This document shows positions 1 through 8,200 of a stretch of DNA of 14,466 nt, piece after piece. This DNA comes from an uncultured Moraxella sp. (GTDB lineage: Bacteria; Pseudomonadota; Gammaproteobacteria; Pseudomonadales; Moraxellaceae). The position numbers and the translations under genes are program-made. Location: positions 1-14,466 of the forward strand of contig CAKMOY010000047.1 of assembly GCA_927911235.1 (NCBI GenBank), read 5' to 3'. Position 1 is the first letter of the stretch; each line of letters starts with the position of its first letter. Under the pieces are notes generated by a model. That model saw only the letters and a list, made by a program, of their open reading frames with translations, did no database searches and was not told the DNA's origin.

Positions 1-106
1 AGCACAGATTTTTCCATGTAAGTAAGAACCTTTATTCACAACATCACGCAATAAAATTATGTGAATTTGTGGTAAATACTTGTTTGCTTTTCTGCGTCAA
101 AAACTT

Positions 107-129
107 GACTGATAGAATAACTATCAGTC
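107..129 (+). terminator. Hairpin with T-run, probable terminator
   Basis: The arm GACTGATAG (107-115) and the arm CTATCAGTC (121-129) are perfect inverted 9-mers around the loop AATAA. The right arm is followed by TGCGTTTTT on the plus strand, and an AAAAA run lies just upstream of the left arm. This fits a terminator for a plus-strand gene ending left of the window, possibly acting in both directions. The stem core matches the second hairpin at 221-254. Confidence 0.5.
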
Positions 130-220
130 TGCGTTTTTCCTTGAAAAGCTGGCAATTTATCTCATTTTTCATTGCAAAGACATTATGAATACAGGTTCTA
201 AAATTGAATAAGATGAATAA

Positions 221-254
221 AAATGACTGATAAAGCCAATTTTATCAGTCATTT
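221..254 (-). terminator. Rho-independent terminator of ybaB
   Basis: A perfect 14-bp inverted repeat (221-234 and 241-254) encloses a 6-base loop. Read on the minus strand, it lies about 50 bases past the ybaB stop codon. The distal arm runs straight into TTTTTATTC, the expected U-tract. The stem is AT-rich but long. Confidence 0.7.
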
Positions 255-304
255 AGATGGTTATTTGTGGTTAGATGATTGATTTTTATCAAAAGTTTGA
301 CAAA

Positions 305-637
305 TTAACCAAACAAACCTTGCATCCCTGGTGGCAAGCCCATACCGCTTGTTGCCCCTGCGATTTCTTTTTCGTGCAGTTCGTCTGCTTGACGCACAGC
401 GTCATTGATGGCGGCAGCGATTAAATCTTCAATCATATCAGGCTCATCTTGGAGCAAGTTTGGGTCAATCTGCAAGCGTTTGACAACGTGTTTGCCACTC
501 ATGGTAACTTTTACCAAGCCGTTGCCTGCTTCGGCGTGGACTTCTTTTTCGGCTAGGCGTTTTTTGGCGTTTTCCACATTGGTTTCTACTTGTTTTTGCA
601 TCATTTGGGCTTGTTGCATTAAGGCTTGTAAATTCAT
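305..637 (-). CDS. ybaB: YbaB/EbfC family nucleoid-associated protein
   Basis: This encodes a 110-residue protein of the YbaB/EbfC family. These small dimeric DNA-binding proteins coat the nucleoid and are often linked to recombination and repair genes. The N-terminus ([17 protein letters not shown]) is the Met/Gln-rich helix typical of the family, followed by the beta-sheet segment [18 protein letters not shown]. The C-terminus is Gly/Met/Pro-rich ([14 protein letters not shown]), also typical. The frame stays open 21 codons further upstream, but I chose the ATG at 635-637. It gives the normal family length and has an AAGGA ribosome-binding site about 7 bases upstream. The extra upstream residues (rich in F and N) look non-coding. 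The gene is divergent from thiG and ends before a strong terminator, so it appears monocistronic. The common dnaX-ybaB-recR arrangement is not seen here. Confidence 0.93.
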   Translation of the reverse strand: MNLQALMQQAQMMQKQVETNVENAKKRLAEKEVHAEAGNGLVKVTMSGKHVVKRLQIDPNLLQDEPDMIEDLIAAAINDAVRQADELHEKEIAGATSGMGLPPGMQGLFG

Positions 638-769
638 AAAATTTTCCTTGTTATTAAAAAAGTTTATTGTAAAACAAAATAAGCGATTTGTTAATGACAA
701 TTTTGTGTATTTTTTGCTGATTTGTTGGCAAAACTTGAAATTTATTTTAAGAAACGAGCGATTATTTGT

Positions 770-775
770 TATAAT
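770..775 (+). promoter_or_regulatory. Probable -10 box of thiG
   Basis: A perfect TATAAT lies 35 bases before the thiG ATG. The hexamer 17 bp upstream (TTAAGA, 747-752) is a poor -35 match. An AAAGG ribosome-binding site (799-803) precedes the ATG at 811. The short leader leaves no room for a TPP riboswitch, and none was recognised. Confidence 0.5.
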
Positions 776-810
776 AATCTAATTTTAACGTTTGATAAAA
801 AGGCAAGTTT

Positions 811-1598
811 ATGTCAAATCAAGATTTATTTACAATCGGCTCACGCACCTTTTCTTCACGCTTATTGGTCGGCACAGGCAAATACAAAGATTTAACCGAA
901 ACCGCCCAAGCCATTGAAAATAGCGGAGCCCAGATTGTTACCGTTGCTATTCGCCGTGTTAATATTGGACAAAAAAAAGTGAACCGAATCTGTTAGACGT
1001 GATTTCGCCTGACAAATATACGATTTTGCCAAATACCGCAGGTTGTTTTGATGCCGAAACGGCGGTGCGGACTTGTCAGCTTGCTCGTGAGTTGCTTGAC
1101 GGACATAATTTGGTCAAACTGGAAGTGTTGGGCGATGAAAAAAACCTTTACCCAAATGTGGTAGAAACGTTAAAAGCCTGTCGCACTTTGATTGATGATG
1201 GTTTTGATGTGATGGTTTATACATCAGATGACCCCATTGTCGCCAAAGAGTTAGAGAGTATGGGCTGTGTGGCGATTATGCCGTTGGGAAGTTTGATTGG
1301 CTCTGGCTTGGGCTTGTTAAACCGTCATACCTTAAGTTTGATTGTTGAACAAACCAAAGTGCCTGTGTTGGTTGATGCAGGCGTGGGAACGGCAAGCGAT
1401 GCGTCCATTGCGATGGAGCTTGGCTGTGATGGCGTGTTGATGAATACGGCGATTGCCCACGCTCAAAATCCTGTGCTAATGGCAAGTGCGATGAAGCACG
1501 CTGTGATAGCAGGGCGAGAGGCGTTTTTGGCAGGGCGTATGCCGATGCGTGCGATGGCACAAGCCAGTTCACCGCAGACAGGTTATTTTTTTCGTTAA
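811..1598 (+). pseudogene. thiG: Thiazole synthase ThiG, frameshifted
   Basis: ThiG makes the thiazole phosphate moiety of thiamine in the cytoplasm from 1-deoxy-D-xylulose-5-phosphate, dehydroglycine and the ThiS thiocarboxylate. The first frame (811-996) encodes the N-terminus through AIRRVNIGQ and then stops at TAG 994-996. The second frame picks up as [22 protein letters not shown] and continues to TAA 1596-1598. It contains the KLEVLGD motif, whose lysine (about residue 103 of the restored protein) forms the Schiff base with the sugar substrate. The break is at the A8 run 971-978. Adding one A restores [11 protein letters not shown] and a 262-residue protein, the normal family length. 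As written, the first 61 codons lack the catalytic lysine. The second frame has only a GTG at 999 with no ribosome-binding site. Possible causes are a sequencing indel, a phase-variable tract or a real null allele. The WS/DGAT gene follows 27 bp later. No thiS is visible in the window. Confidence 0.9.
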
Positions 1599-1625
1599 GT
1601 TTTTATTCAGGTTTTGAGAAATTTT

Positions 1626-2981
1626 ATGCGTTTATTGACCGCCACCGACCAGTTGTTTTTGTTATTAGAAAATCGCAATCAGCCCATGCACATTGGTGGA
1701 CTGTTTTTGTTTGAATTGCCAAAAGATGCCAAAGACAACTTTGTCAGCGATCTTGTGCAACTCATGCGTGATAACAAAACGCCACCGACTTTTCCGTTTA
1801 ATCAGGTGTTGCACCGTTTGTTGTTTTGGCAAACGGATAAAAATTTTGATGTGTCGCACCATTTTCGCCACATTGCCTTGCCAAAACCTGCTCGCATGAC
1901 CGAATTGTTAAACTATGTGTCAAAAGAACACGCCAATTTGCTTGACAAATCAAAACCAATGTGGGAATGTCATGTGATTGAAGGCATTGAGAACAATCGT
2001 TTTGCCTTGTATTTTAAAATTCATCATGCCATGATTGACGGTGTGGCGGCGTTGCAGTTGGTAAAAAAATCCTTATCACAATCGCCCACCGAAAAGGTGA
2101 GTTTGCCGATTTGGTCATTGATGACACGTCATCGCCATGTGTTAGATGGTTTGATTCCAAAAAATAAATCCTTGTTACGCATTGCCAAAGAGCAAGGCTC
2201 GGCAGTGCTACCTGTGGGTTTGGAATTGTTAAAAAATCTGTACGAACGCTTTGATAAAAACTACATCACCTCCAGTCAAGCCCCAGACAGTATTCTCAAT
2301 CAGCCGATTTCAAGCTCTCGTTATGTGGCGGTTGCTTCCTTTGAGATGAGCCGTTTTCAGCAGATTGCCAAGCATTTTGCTGTCAGTTTTAATGATGTAG
2401 TTTTGGCGATTTGTGCAGGGGCGATTCGCCGTTATTTGTTGGATTTGGACGCATTGCCAAAAAAACCGTTGGTAAGTTTTGTGCCGTTATCTGTCCGCCA
2501 AAATGACAATGTTGGCAATCAAATCACCTTTATACTCGCAAGCCTTGCTACTCATCTTGATGACCCTGTGGAACGCCTAAAAACCATTTACGGCAGTACC
2601 ACCAACAGCAAAAACCGCTTTGCACGTATGAATCAAGCCAGTGCGATTATTTACAGTGGTTTGGTGTATAGCCGAGCGTGGCTACAGTTGGTTACAGGAT
2701 TGTTCCCTGAGTATCGTGGCTTTAATCTGATTATTTCCAACGTGCCGTCTACCAAACAGCCGTTATATTGGCATGGGGCGAAGTTACAAGCCTTGTATCC
2801 TGCATCTGTTGTCCTAGACGACCAAGCGATGAACATCACGCTGTGTACTTACGAAAACAACATTGATTTTTGTATTGTAGCGTGCCGAAAAGCGTTGCTA
2901 AATATTGACAAAATTTTGGATTATATGGAAAAAGAGTTGACAATTTTTGATGATATTATCAAAAAATCAAATAATAGATAG
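1626..2981 (+). CDS. atfA: Wax ester synthase / diacylglycerol acyltransferase (WS/DGAT)
   Basis: This encodes a 451-residue bifunctional acyltransferase of the AtfA family. These enzymes transfer acyl groups from acyl-CoA to fatty alcohols or diacylglycerol, forming wax esters or triacylglycerol at the inner membrane. The active-site motif HHAMIDG is at residues 133-139, preceded by PMWECHVIEG (111-120). The FNDVVLA motif (255-261) and FNLIISNVP (366-374) complete the set of conserved WS/DGAT motifs. Length and end-to-end similarity match what I recall of Acinetobacter AtfA. I chose the ATG at 1626 because MRLLTATDQLF aligns with the family N-terminus. An in-frame TTG four codons upstream is less likely. 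The ribosome-binding site is weak. The 27-bp gap from thiG suggests co-transcription. The gene ends 11 bp from the convergent tetR end with no obvious terminator between them. The frame is intact. Confidence 0.92.
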   Translation: MRLLTATDQLFLLLENRNQPMHIGGLFLFELPKDAKDNFVSDLVQLMRDNKTPPTFPFNQVLHRLLFWQTDKNFDVSHHFRHIALPKPARMTELLNYVSKEHANLLDKSKPMWECHVIEGIENNRFALYFKIHHAMIDGVAALQLVKKSLSQSPTEKVSLPIWSLMTRHRHVLDGLIPKNKSLLRIAKEQGSAVLPVGLELLKNLYERFDKNYITSSQAPDSILNQPISSSRYVAVASFEMSRFQQIAKHFAVSFNDVVLAICAGAIRRYLLDLDALPKKPLVSFVPLSVRQNDNVGNQITFILASLATHLDDPVERLKTIYGSTTNSKNRFARMNQASAIIYSGLVYSRAWLQLVTGLFPEYRGFNLIISNVPSTKQPLYWHGAKLQALYPASVVLDDQAMNITLCTYENNIDFCIVACRKALLNIDKILDYMEKELTIFDDIIKKSNNR

Positions 2982-2992
2982 ATAAATGTTTA

Positions 2993-3545
2993 TTAAATTT
3001 TAGCAATATCAATCATCTGTTGCCAATCGTCAGGCAAGTTTTTGGGGATTGGCAAATCTTGTTCAAAATAATATTTTAACGTGGTCATAAACATCGTTGC
3101 CATGATGGTCGCTTGGTAATCAAGGTTTTTTGGCAAAGGCATATCGTCCGTTTTTTTGTTGTGCCAACACGATAAAATTTTGTTTTAACATACCAAACAT
3201 ATCTTGATACAGATTGTGTTTTTTGGTGCGGATTTTCCATAAAGCTAACATTTGTTTGCGAATTTCAAAAATTGCCTGTCTATGATTATCCATGATAATT
3301 TCTAACATTTGTACATCAGCAGTCAGTCTATCATTTAACAATTGTTCAATTTTTTGGCGAAAATCGGTAATCATTTGCCCTGCCAAATCACTTTTGCCTG
3401 CATAATACTTATAAAAAGTGGCACGATTTACCAAACCTTTGTTTAAAATATCTTGAATGGTAATTTCGTCATATTCTTGCTCGCTTAGCAAGTCTATAAA
3501 AGCGTCCCGAATGGCTTTGTGGGTTTTGATAATGCGTAAGTCCAT
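2993..3545 (-). pseudogene. TetR/AcrR-family regulator, frameshifted near C-terminus
   Basis: The product is a TetR-type repressor, presumably of the divergent efflux operon. The N-terminal HTH is clear: ITIQDILNKGLVNRATFYKYY at about residues 28-48, followed by GKSDL. The frame is intact from ATG 3543-3545 to about codon 130, then enters an A7 run (3151-3157 on the plus strand as T7) and stops early at 3120-3122. The other frame continues with a plausible helical C-terminus (DDMPLPKNLDYQATIMATMF, later DDWQQMIDIAKI) to a stop at 2993-2995. Removing one A, or adding two, restores a product of about 183 residues, normal for the family. The truncated 141-residue product keeps its DNA-binding domain but has lost the last ligand-binding and dimerisation helices. 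The ribosome-binding site is weak (GAGA). Confidence 0.85.
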
Positions 3546-3605
3546 TTTTTTCTCGTTAGGTTTTGTTAAATATTTTTTAAAAAAATTTTGGTCGGTTATA
3601 TGGCT

Positions 3606-3614
3606 ATTTTAGCA
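3606..3614 (-). promoter_or_regulatory. Probable extended -10 promoter of tetR
   Basis: Read on the minus strand, this is TGCTAAAAT, an extended -10 (TGn followed by TAAAAT). It lies about 60 bases before the regulator's start codon. The corresponding -35 (CTGTTT at 17 bp) is weak, which is tolerable for an extended -10. Confidence 0.4.
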
Positions 3615-3669
3615 GATATTTTTTGGCAAAACAGGGTTTAACCATCTATTTTTTGCTTTTTTGTTTATT

Positions 3670-3685
3670 AACAAATAGCTTTGTT
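3670..3685. promoter_or_regulatory. Secondary operator-like inverted repeat
   Basis: AACAAA and TTTGTT are inverted around TAGC. The arms share the AACAAA half-site of the stronger repeat at 3803-3827, so this could be an auxiliary regulator site. In so AT-rich a spacer it could also be chance. Confidence 0.25.
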
Positions 3686-3802
3686 TGATATTGTTGGTAT
3701 GCAAATCTACACTTTTTTTTTAAAATATATGCCATTTTTAGAAAATTTTGATAATTTTTACATTAATCTTATTATTTGCATGATTTTTGTAACTTTTTTT
3801 TT

Positions 3803-3827
3803 AACAAATATTTGCAACTTATTTGTT
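3803..3827. promoter_or_regulatory. Candidate TetR operator upstream of acrA
   Basis: AACAAATA (3803-3810) and TATTTGTT (3820-3827) form a perfect 8-bp inverted repeat with a 9-bp spacer. A nested GCAAC/GTTGC inversion (3814-3818 and 3825-3829) overlaps it. The 25-bp palindromic span covers the -35 region of the acrA promoter, whose -10 begins 12 bases downstream. That is where a local repressor would block transcription. Assignment to the neighbouring TetR protein is inferred from position. Confidence 0.5.
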
Positions 3828-3838
3828 GCTTTTTACTT

Positions 3839-3844
3839 TATAAT
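3839..3844 (+). promoter_or_regulatory. Probable -10 box of the acrAB-oprM operon
   Basis: A perfect TATAAT lies 35 bases before the adaptor ATG at 3880. No good -35 hexamer stands at 17 bp. TTGCAA (3812-3817) is a fair match but 21 bp away. A strong GAGG ribosome-binding site (3871-3874) precedes the ATG by 5 bases. Confidence 0.45.
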
Positions 3845-3879
3845 ACGCTGTTAATTTTTATTTTTTTCATGAGGTTTTT

Positions 3880-5188
3880 ATGAAATATCCTGTTTGTTGA
3901 TGACAGCATTGGCAAGTGCGGTGTTTTTGGCTGGCTGTAGCAAGTCAGACCAGTCGGCACAGCAAGCGGCAGCTGCCCAGCAGATGCCACCATCTGTGGT
4001 GAATGTGTTGCCTGTACAATTTCAGTCTGTGCCTTTGGTGAAAGAGCTGTCTGGTAAGACGGTCGCTTATCAAGAGGCGATTGTTACGCCACAGGTGTCT
4101 GGTATTATTGATGAACAATTGTTCCGTGATGGGGCATTTGTAAAACGTGGTCAGCCTTTGTATCGTTTGAACAAAGACAATTATAGCAGTACGTTGGCAG
4201 GCAGTCGGGCAAGCTATGAGCAAGCGGTGGCAAATATCGGTACAGCAGAGGCAAATTTGGAAAGCCAAAGAACCCAGTTAGCATTGGCTCGTGCCAATTT
4301 GGCTCGTTTGGAGATGTTAAAAGGTTCAAATGCCATTTCAAAACAAGAATATGACACAGGCGTGGCAACGGTGAGAAGTGCTGAAGCTGCCGTCAAAACG
4401 CCCAAGCCCAAATTGTTGCTGCTCAAAAAACTGCCGCCGCAGCAGGGCAAACGGTGAAAGGCAATCAGTTGAACATGGAGCGTACTGTTGTAACTGCACC
4501 AATGAGTGGTCAGACAGAACGCTCAAAAGTCAATGTCGGTACGTTGGCAAGTGCAGGGCAAACGCAAATGGTTACTATTTCGCAGTTAAACCCAATTTAT
4601 GTGGACATTAGCCAATCATCAGCGGAAATGTTGGCATTACGCAGTCAGATGATGAATGGTAACTTAAGCCAGGCAAGCTCGGCACAAGTACGTTTAAAAC
4701 TGTCTGATGGCTCAACCTATCCTGTGATTGGTCAGTTGCGTTTTGAAGAAGCCAAAGTTGATGGCGACACAGGTACGGTGAATTTGCGTGCGGTGTTTGA
4801 TAACGATGAATTTATCCTATTGCCGGGTATGATGGTGCGTGCCGAAGTCATTCAAGGCGTAGTGAATAATGCTGTGCTATTGCCACAAAGTGCGATTAAC
4901 CGTACTGCCAAAGGTGATACGACTGTGTATATCGTTGATGCCAACAAAAAAATCCAAGTCCGCCCTGTCAAAACCAGTGGCACATACGAAGGACAATGGG
5001 TTGTAACTGATGGCTTAAAACAAGGCGAAAATGTCGTTGTGGTTGGCGGTGCAAAAGTCAAACCAGACCAACAAGTTGAAGTCAAACCTTATGTACCTGA
5101 TAGTAGCGGACAAGCAGGGCAAAATGCGAATGCAAATATGAACGCACCTGTAGCAAGTAGTGCTTCGGCAAGCCAACCAAAACCATAA
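3880..5188 (+). pseudogene. acrA: RND efflux periplasmic adaptor lipoprotein, two frameshifts
   Basis: This is the AcrA/MexA-type membrane-fusion protein that links the RND pump to the outer-membrane channel. The signal peptide ends in the lipobox LAGC (TGT at 3936-3938), followed by SKSDQS. Next come a lipoyl/barrel segment (SGIIDEQLFRDGAFVKRGQP), the coiled-coil hairpin, VVTAPMSGQT, and a barrel/membrane-proximal part ending in a Gln/Ala/Ser-rich tail. There are two breaks. First, the only start with a ribosome-binding site, ATG 3880, reads six codons (MKYPVC) to TGA 3898-3900; the lipoprotein frame is one base off. Second, at the A4 run 4395-4398 the hairpin frame shifts and stops at 4455-4457; the correct frame continues as AQAQIVAAQKTAAAAGQT. 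Adding one base at each point gives 436 residues, normal for the family. The downstream part could start at GTG 4454, overlapping the TGA. acrB follows after 19 bp. Confidence 0.9.
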
Positions 5189-5207
5189 GCAAAAATAGGG
5201 GATTTTA

Positions 5208-8200
5208 ATGTCACGTTTTTTTATTGACCGCCCAATTTTTGCTTGGGTAATCGCCATGCTCATCATGTTGATGGGTGTGCTTGCGATTTTTAAGCTACCG
5301 ATTGAGCAGTATCCACGTATCGCACCGCCGACTGTAACGGTCAGTGCGACTTACCCAGGGGCATCGGCACAGACCATTGAAGATACGGTTACACAGATTA
5401 TTGAGCAACAGATGAAAGGCTTAGACGGCTTGATGTATATGTCATCAAGCTCATCGTCAAGCGGTGCAGCTCAAGTTACTTTAACCTTTGAAAACGGTAC
5501 TGACCCAGATACCGCCCAAGTACAAGTACAAAACAAACTACAAGCCGCCACCAGCTCATTGCCAGAAATGGTACAGCGTATGGGTGTGTCGGTGAACAAA
5601 TCATCAAGTGGTTTTTTGATGGTAATGGGCTTTTTATCTGAAGATGGCAGTATGGATAGGTCAGATATTGCTGACTATGTAAACTCAAATGTTGTTGACC
5701 AATTAAGCCGTGTGGAAGGCGTGGGTAGTGTCAATGTGTTTGGTTCTGCTTACTCGATGCGTATTTGGCTTGACCCTGCAAAACTGCGTACTTACAGCCT
5801 AATGCCGTCTGATGTTGTGTCTGCTATTCAAGCCCAAAACACGCAAGTGTCAGCAGGACAAGTCGGTCAGCAACCTACCTCAAACGACCGTCAAGTGATT
5901 AACGCCACAGTTAATTTACAAAGTTTATTACAAACGCCAGAACAATTTCGCAATATTATCCTAAAATCAACCAATGACGGTGCGACAGTGCGTCTTGGTG
6001 ATGTGGCAAAAGTAGAAATCGGTAGCGAAAGTTACAGCGTTTTATCCATGTATAACGGCAAAGAAGCCGCAGGTGTCGGTATTTCCTTGGCATCAGGTGC
6101 GAATGCGTTAGACACTCGTGAAGCGGTTGAAGCCAAAATCAACGAATTAAAACCCAACTTCCCAGCAGGTATGAGCGTGGTCGTGCCGTATGACACCACA
6201 CCGTTTGTGCGTTTGTCAATTGAACAAGTTGTGCATACGTTGGTAGAAGCGATTGTGCTTGTGTTCTTGGTGATGTTCCTATTTTTACAAAGCTGGCGTG
6301 CAACCATTATTCCAACGCTTGCCGTGCCTGTGGTTTTGCTCGGCACGTTTGGTATTTTGTACGTGTTAGGCTTTAGTATCAATGTTTTAACCATGTTTGC
6401 CCTTGTTTTGTCTATCGGTCTGTTGGTGGACGATGCGATTGTTGTCGTGGAAAACGTGGAACGTATTTTGGAAGAAGACCCAAATATCTCGGTCGTGGAT
6501 GCCACTCGTGAATCCATGCGTGAGATTGGCAAAGTGGTTATCGGTATTGCGTTGATTTTGTCAGCCGTATTTATTCCGATGGCGTTTTTTGGTGGTTCTA
6601 CTGGGGTGATTTATCGTCAGTTCTCCATTACCTTGATTACCAGTATGGTGTTATCGGCGATTGTGGCGTTGATTTTTACTCCTGCACTTTGTGCCACGAT
6701 TTTAAAACGTTCAAAAAATCATGATAAACATGGTGAAGGTCAAACAGGTTTTTTTGCTTGGTTTAACCGCTCTTTTTATAATGTTAGTAAAAAGTACGAA
6801 AATTTTGTTGGTAAAAGTATCAAAGTCAAATGGTTGTATGCCATTGGTTATGTGGTCGTGATTGCGATTATGTCGTTGGTATTCTTGCGTATTCCAAGTT
6901 CATTCTTACCTGAAGAAGACCAAGGTATGCTAATGACGCTTGTACAACTGCCAGCTGGTTCTAGCCAAGCTGAAACACAAGCCGTCATTGATAAAGTAAC
7001 GACTTATTATCAAACCCAAGAAAAAGACAATGTTGATGGTATTTTTGCTGTGAATGGTTTTAGTTTTGCAGGTCAAGGGCAAAACATGGGCTTAGCCTTT
7101 ATCCGTCTAAAAGATTGGGAAAACCGTACAGGCGATGCCAATAAAGCCCAAGCGATTGCAGGGCGCGCAATGGGTTACTTTATGACCCAAGTGAATGAAG
7201 CCCAAGTATTCGCTCTTGCTCCACCTGCTATTCAAGGTATGGGAACGGCGACAGGCTTTGACTTGCAATTACAAGATGCAGGCAATGTCGGACATGAAAA
7301 ACTGCTAGAAGCTCGTAATATGCTACTTGGTATGGCGGCACAAAGCAAAGACGTAACAAGCGTGCGTCCAAATGGTTTAGAAGATTCGTCACAGCTCAAA
7401 GTAAACGTGGATTATGAAACCGCCAACTCAATGGGTGTCGCACCTAGCACCATTAACAGCGTACTATCAACGGCTTGGGGTAGTAGCTATGTTAATAACT
7501 TCCTTGACCGTGGTCGTGTCAAAAAAGTCTATCTACAAGGCGAAGCCGACAGCCGTACCACACCAGAAGACATTAACAAATGGTATGTGCGTAACAATCA
7601 AGGCGACATGATTCCGTTTAGCTCATTTGCCACGACAGAATGGCAATACGGCTCGCCAAACTTGACCCGTTATAACAGCCTGTCATCAATGAACCTACAA
7701 GGTAGTGCCGCCCCTGGCAAAAGTACAGGTGAAGCGATGGCAGCGATGGAAGCCATGATTGCCAAACTACCACAAGGTATCAGCCATGAGTGGACAGGTC
7801 TATCACTTGAAGAGCGTAAATCTGGTGCACAAGCACCAATGTTATACGCCATCTCTATTCTGGTGATTTTCTTGTGTTTGGCAGCGTTGTATGAAAGCTG
7901 GTCAATTCCGTTTGCGGTATTGCTTGTTGTTCCGCTAGGGATTTTGGGTGCGTTGCTGTTTACAGGTGGACGTGGTTTGTCAAATGACATTTATTTGCAA
8001 GTGGGTCTATTAACCGTTGTTGGTCTTTCGGCAAAAAATGCGATTTTGATTATTGAATTTGCCAAAGAACGCCAAGACGCAGGGCATAATTTGTTTGATT
8101 CGGTAACGGTCGCCGCTCGTCAGCGTCTGCGTCCGATTATCATGACATCGCTTGCCTTTGGTATCGGTGTTGTGCCGTTATTCTTGGCGACTGGGGCAGG

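Larger units (their letters stand above)
1..304. other. Non-coding region with two hairpins
   Basis: I see no convincing gene here. One plus-strand frame is open from about position 3 to 185, but its translation is compositionally random, has no start signal and runs through a hairpin. The region holds two inverted repeats, listed separately. It separates ybaB from whatever lies to the left. The usual ybaB neighbour recR is not visible within these 304 bases. Confidence 0.6.
3546..3879. other. Divergent regulatory region, tetR / acrA
   Basis: This 334-bp, very AT-rich spacer holds no gene. It contains two T9 runs (3713-3721 and 3794-3802) and the 7-mer ATTTGCA three times (inverted at 3700-3706, direct at 3774-3780 and 3810-3816). 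It also holds the operator-like inverted repeats and the promoter elements for both flanking genes, listed separately. Confidence 0.7.

Noticed and set aside
3..187. Open plus-strand frame at the left edge
   Set aside because: Random composition, no start, and it crosses a terminator-like hairpin.
638..700. Longer ybaB product starting 21 codons upstream
   Set aside because: The extension is F/N-rich and unlike the family, while ATG 635-637 has an AAGGA site and gives the normal length.
776..810. TPP riboswitch before thiG
   Set aside because: The leader after the -10 box is only about 30 bases and has none of the conserved THI-box features.
1614..1625. TTG start for the WS/DGAT gene
   Set aside because: The ATG four codons later aligns with the family N-terminus; TTG has no better ribosome-binding site.
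5442..5462. Serine-codon run in acrB as a possible phase-variable repeat
   Set aside because: The codons are mixed (TCA, AGC, TCG), so the DNA is not a clean tandem repeat, and the related pumps have a Ser/Thr-rich stretch here.
6032..6532. 166-codon open frame antisense to acrB
   Set aside because: It is the reverse-strand shadow of a strongly conserved gene, Ser/Thr/Asn-rich, with no recognisable domain.
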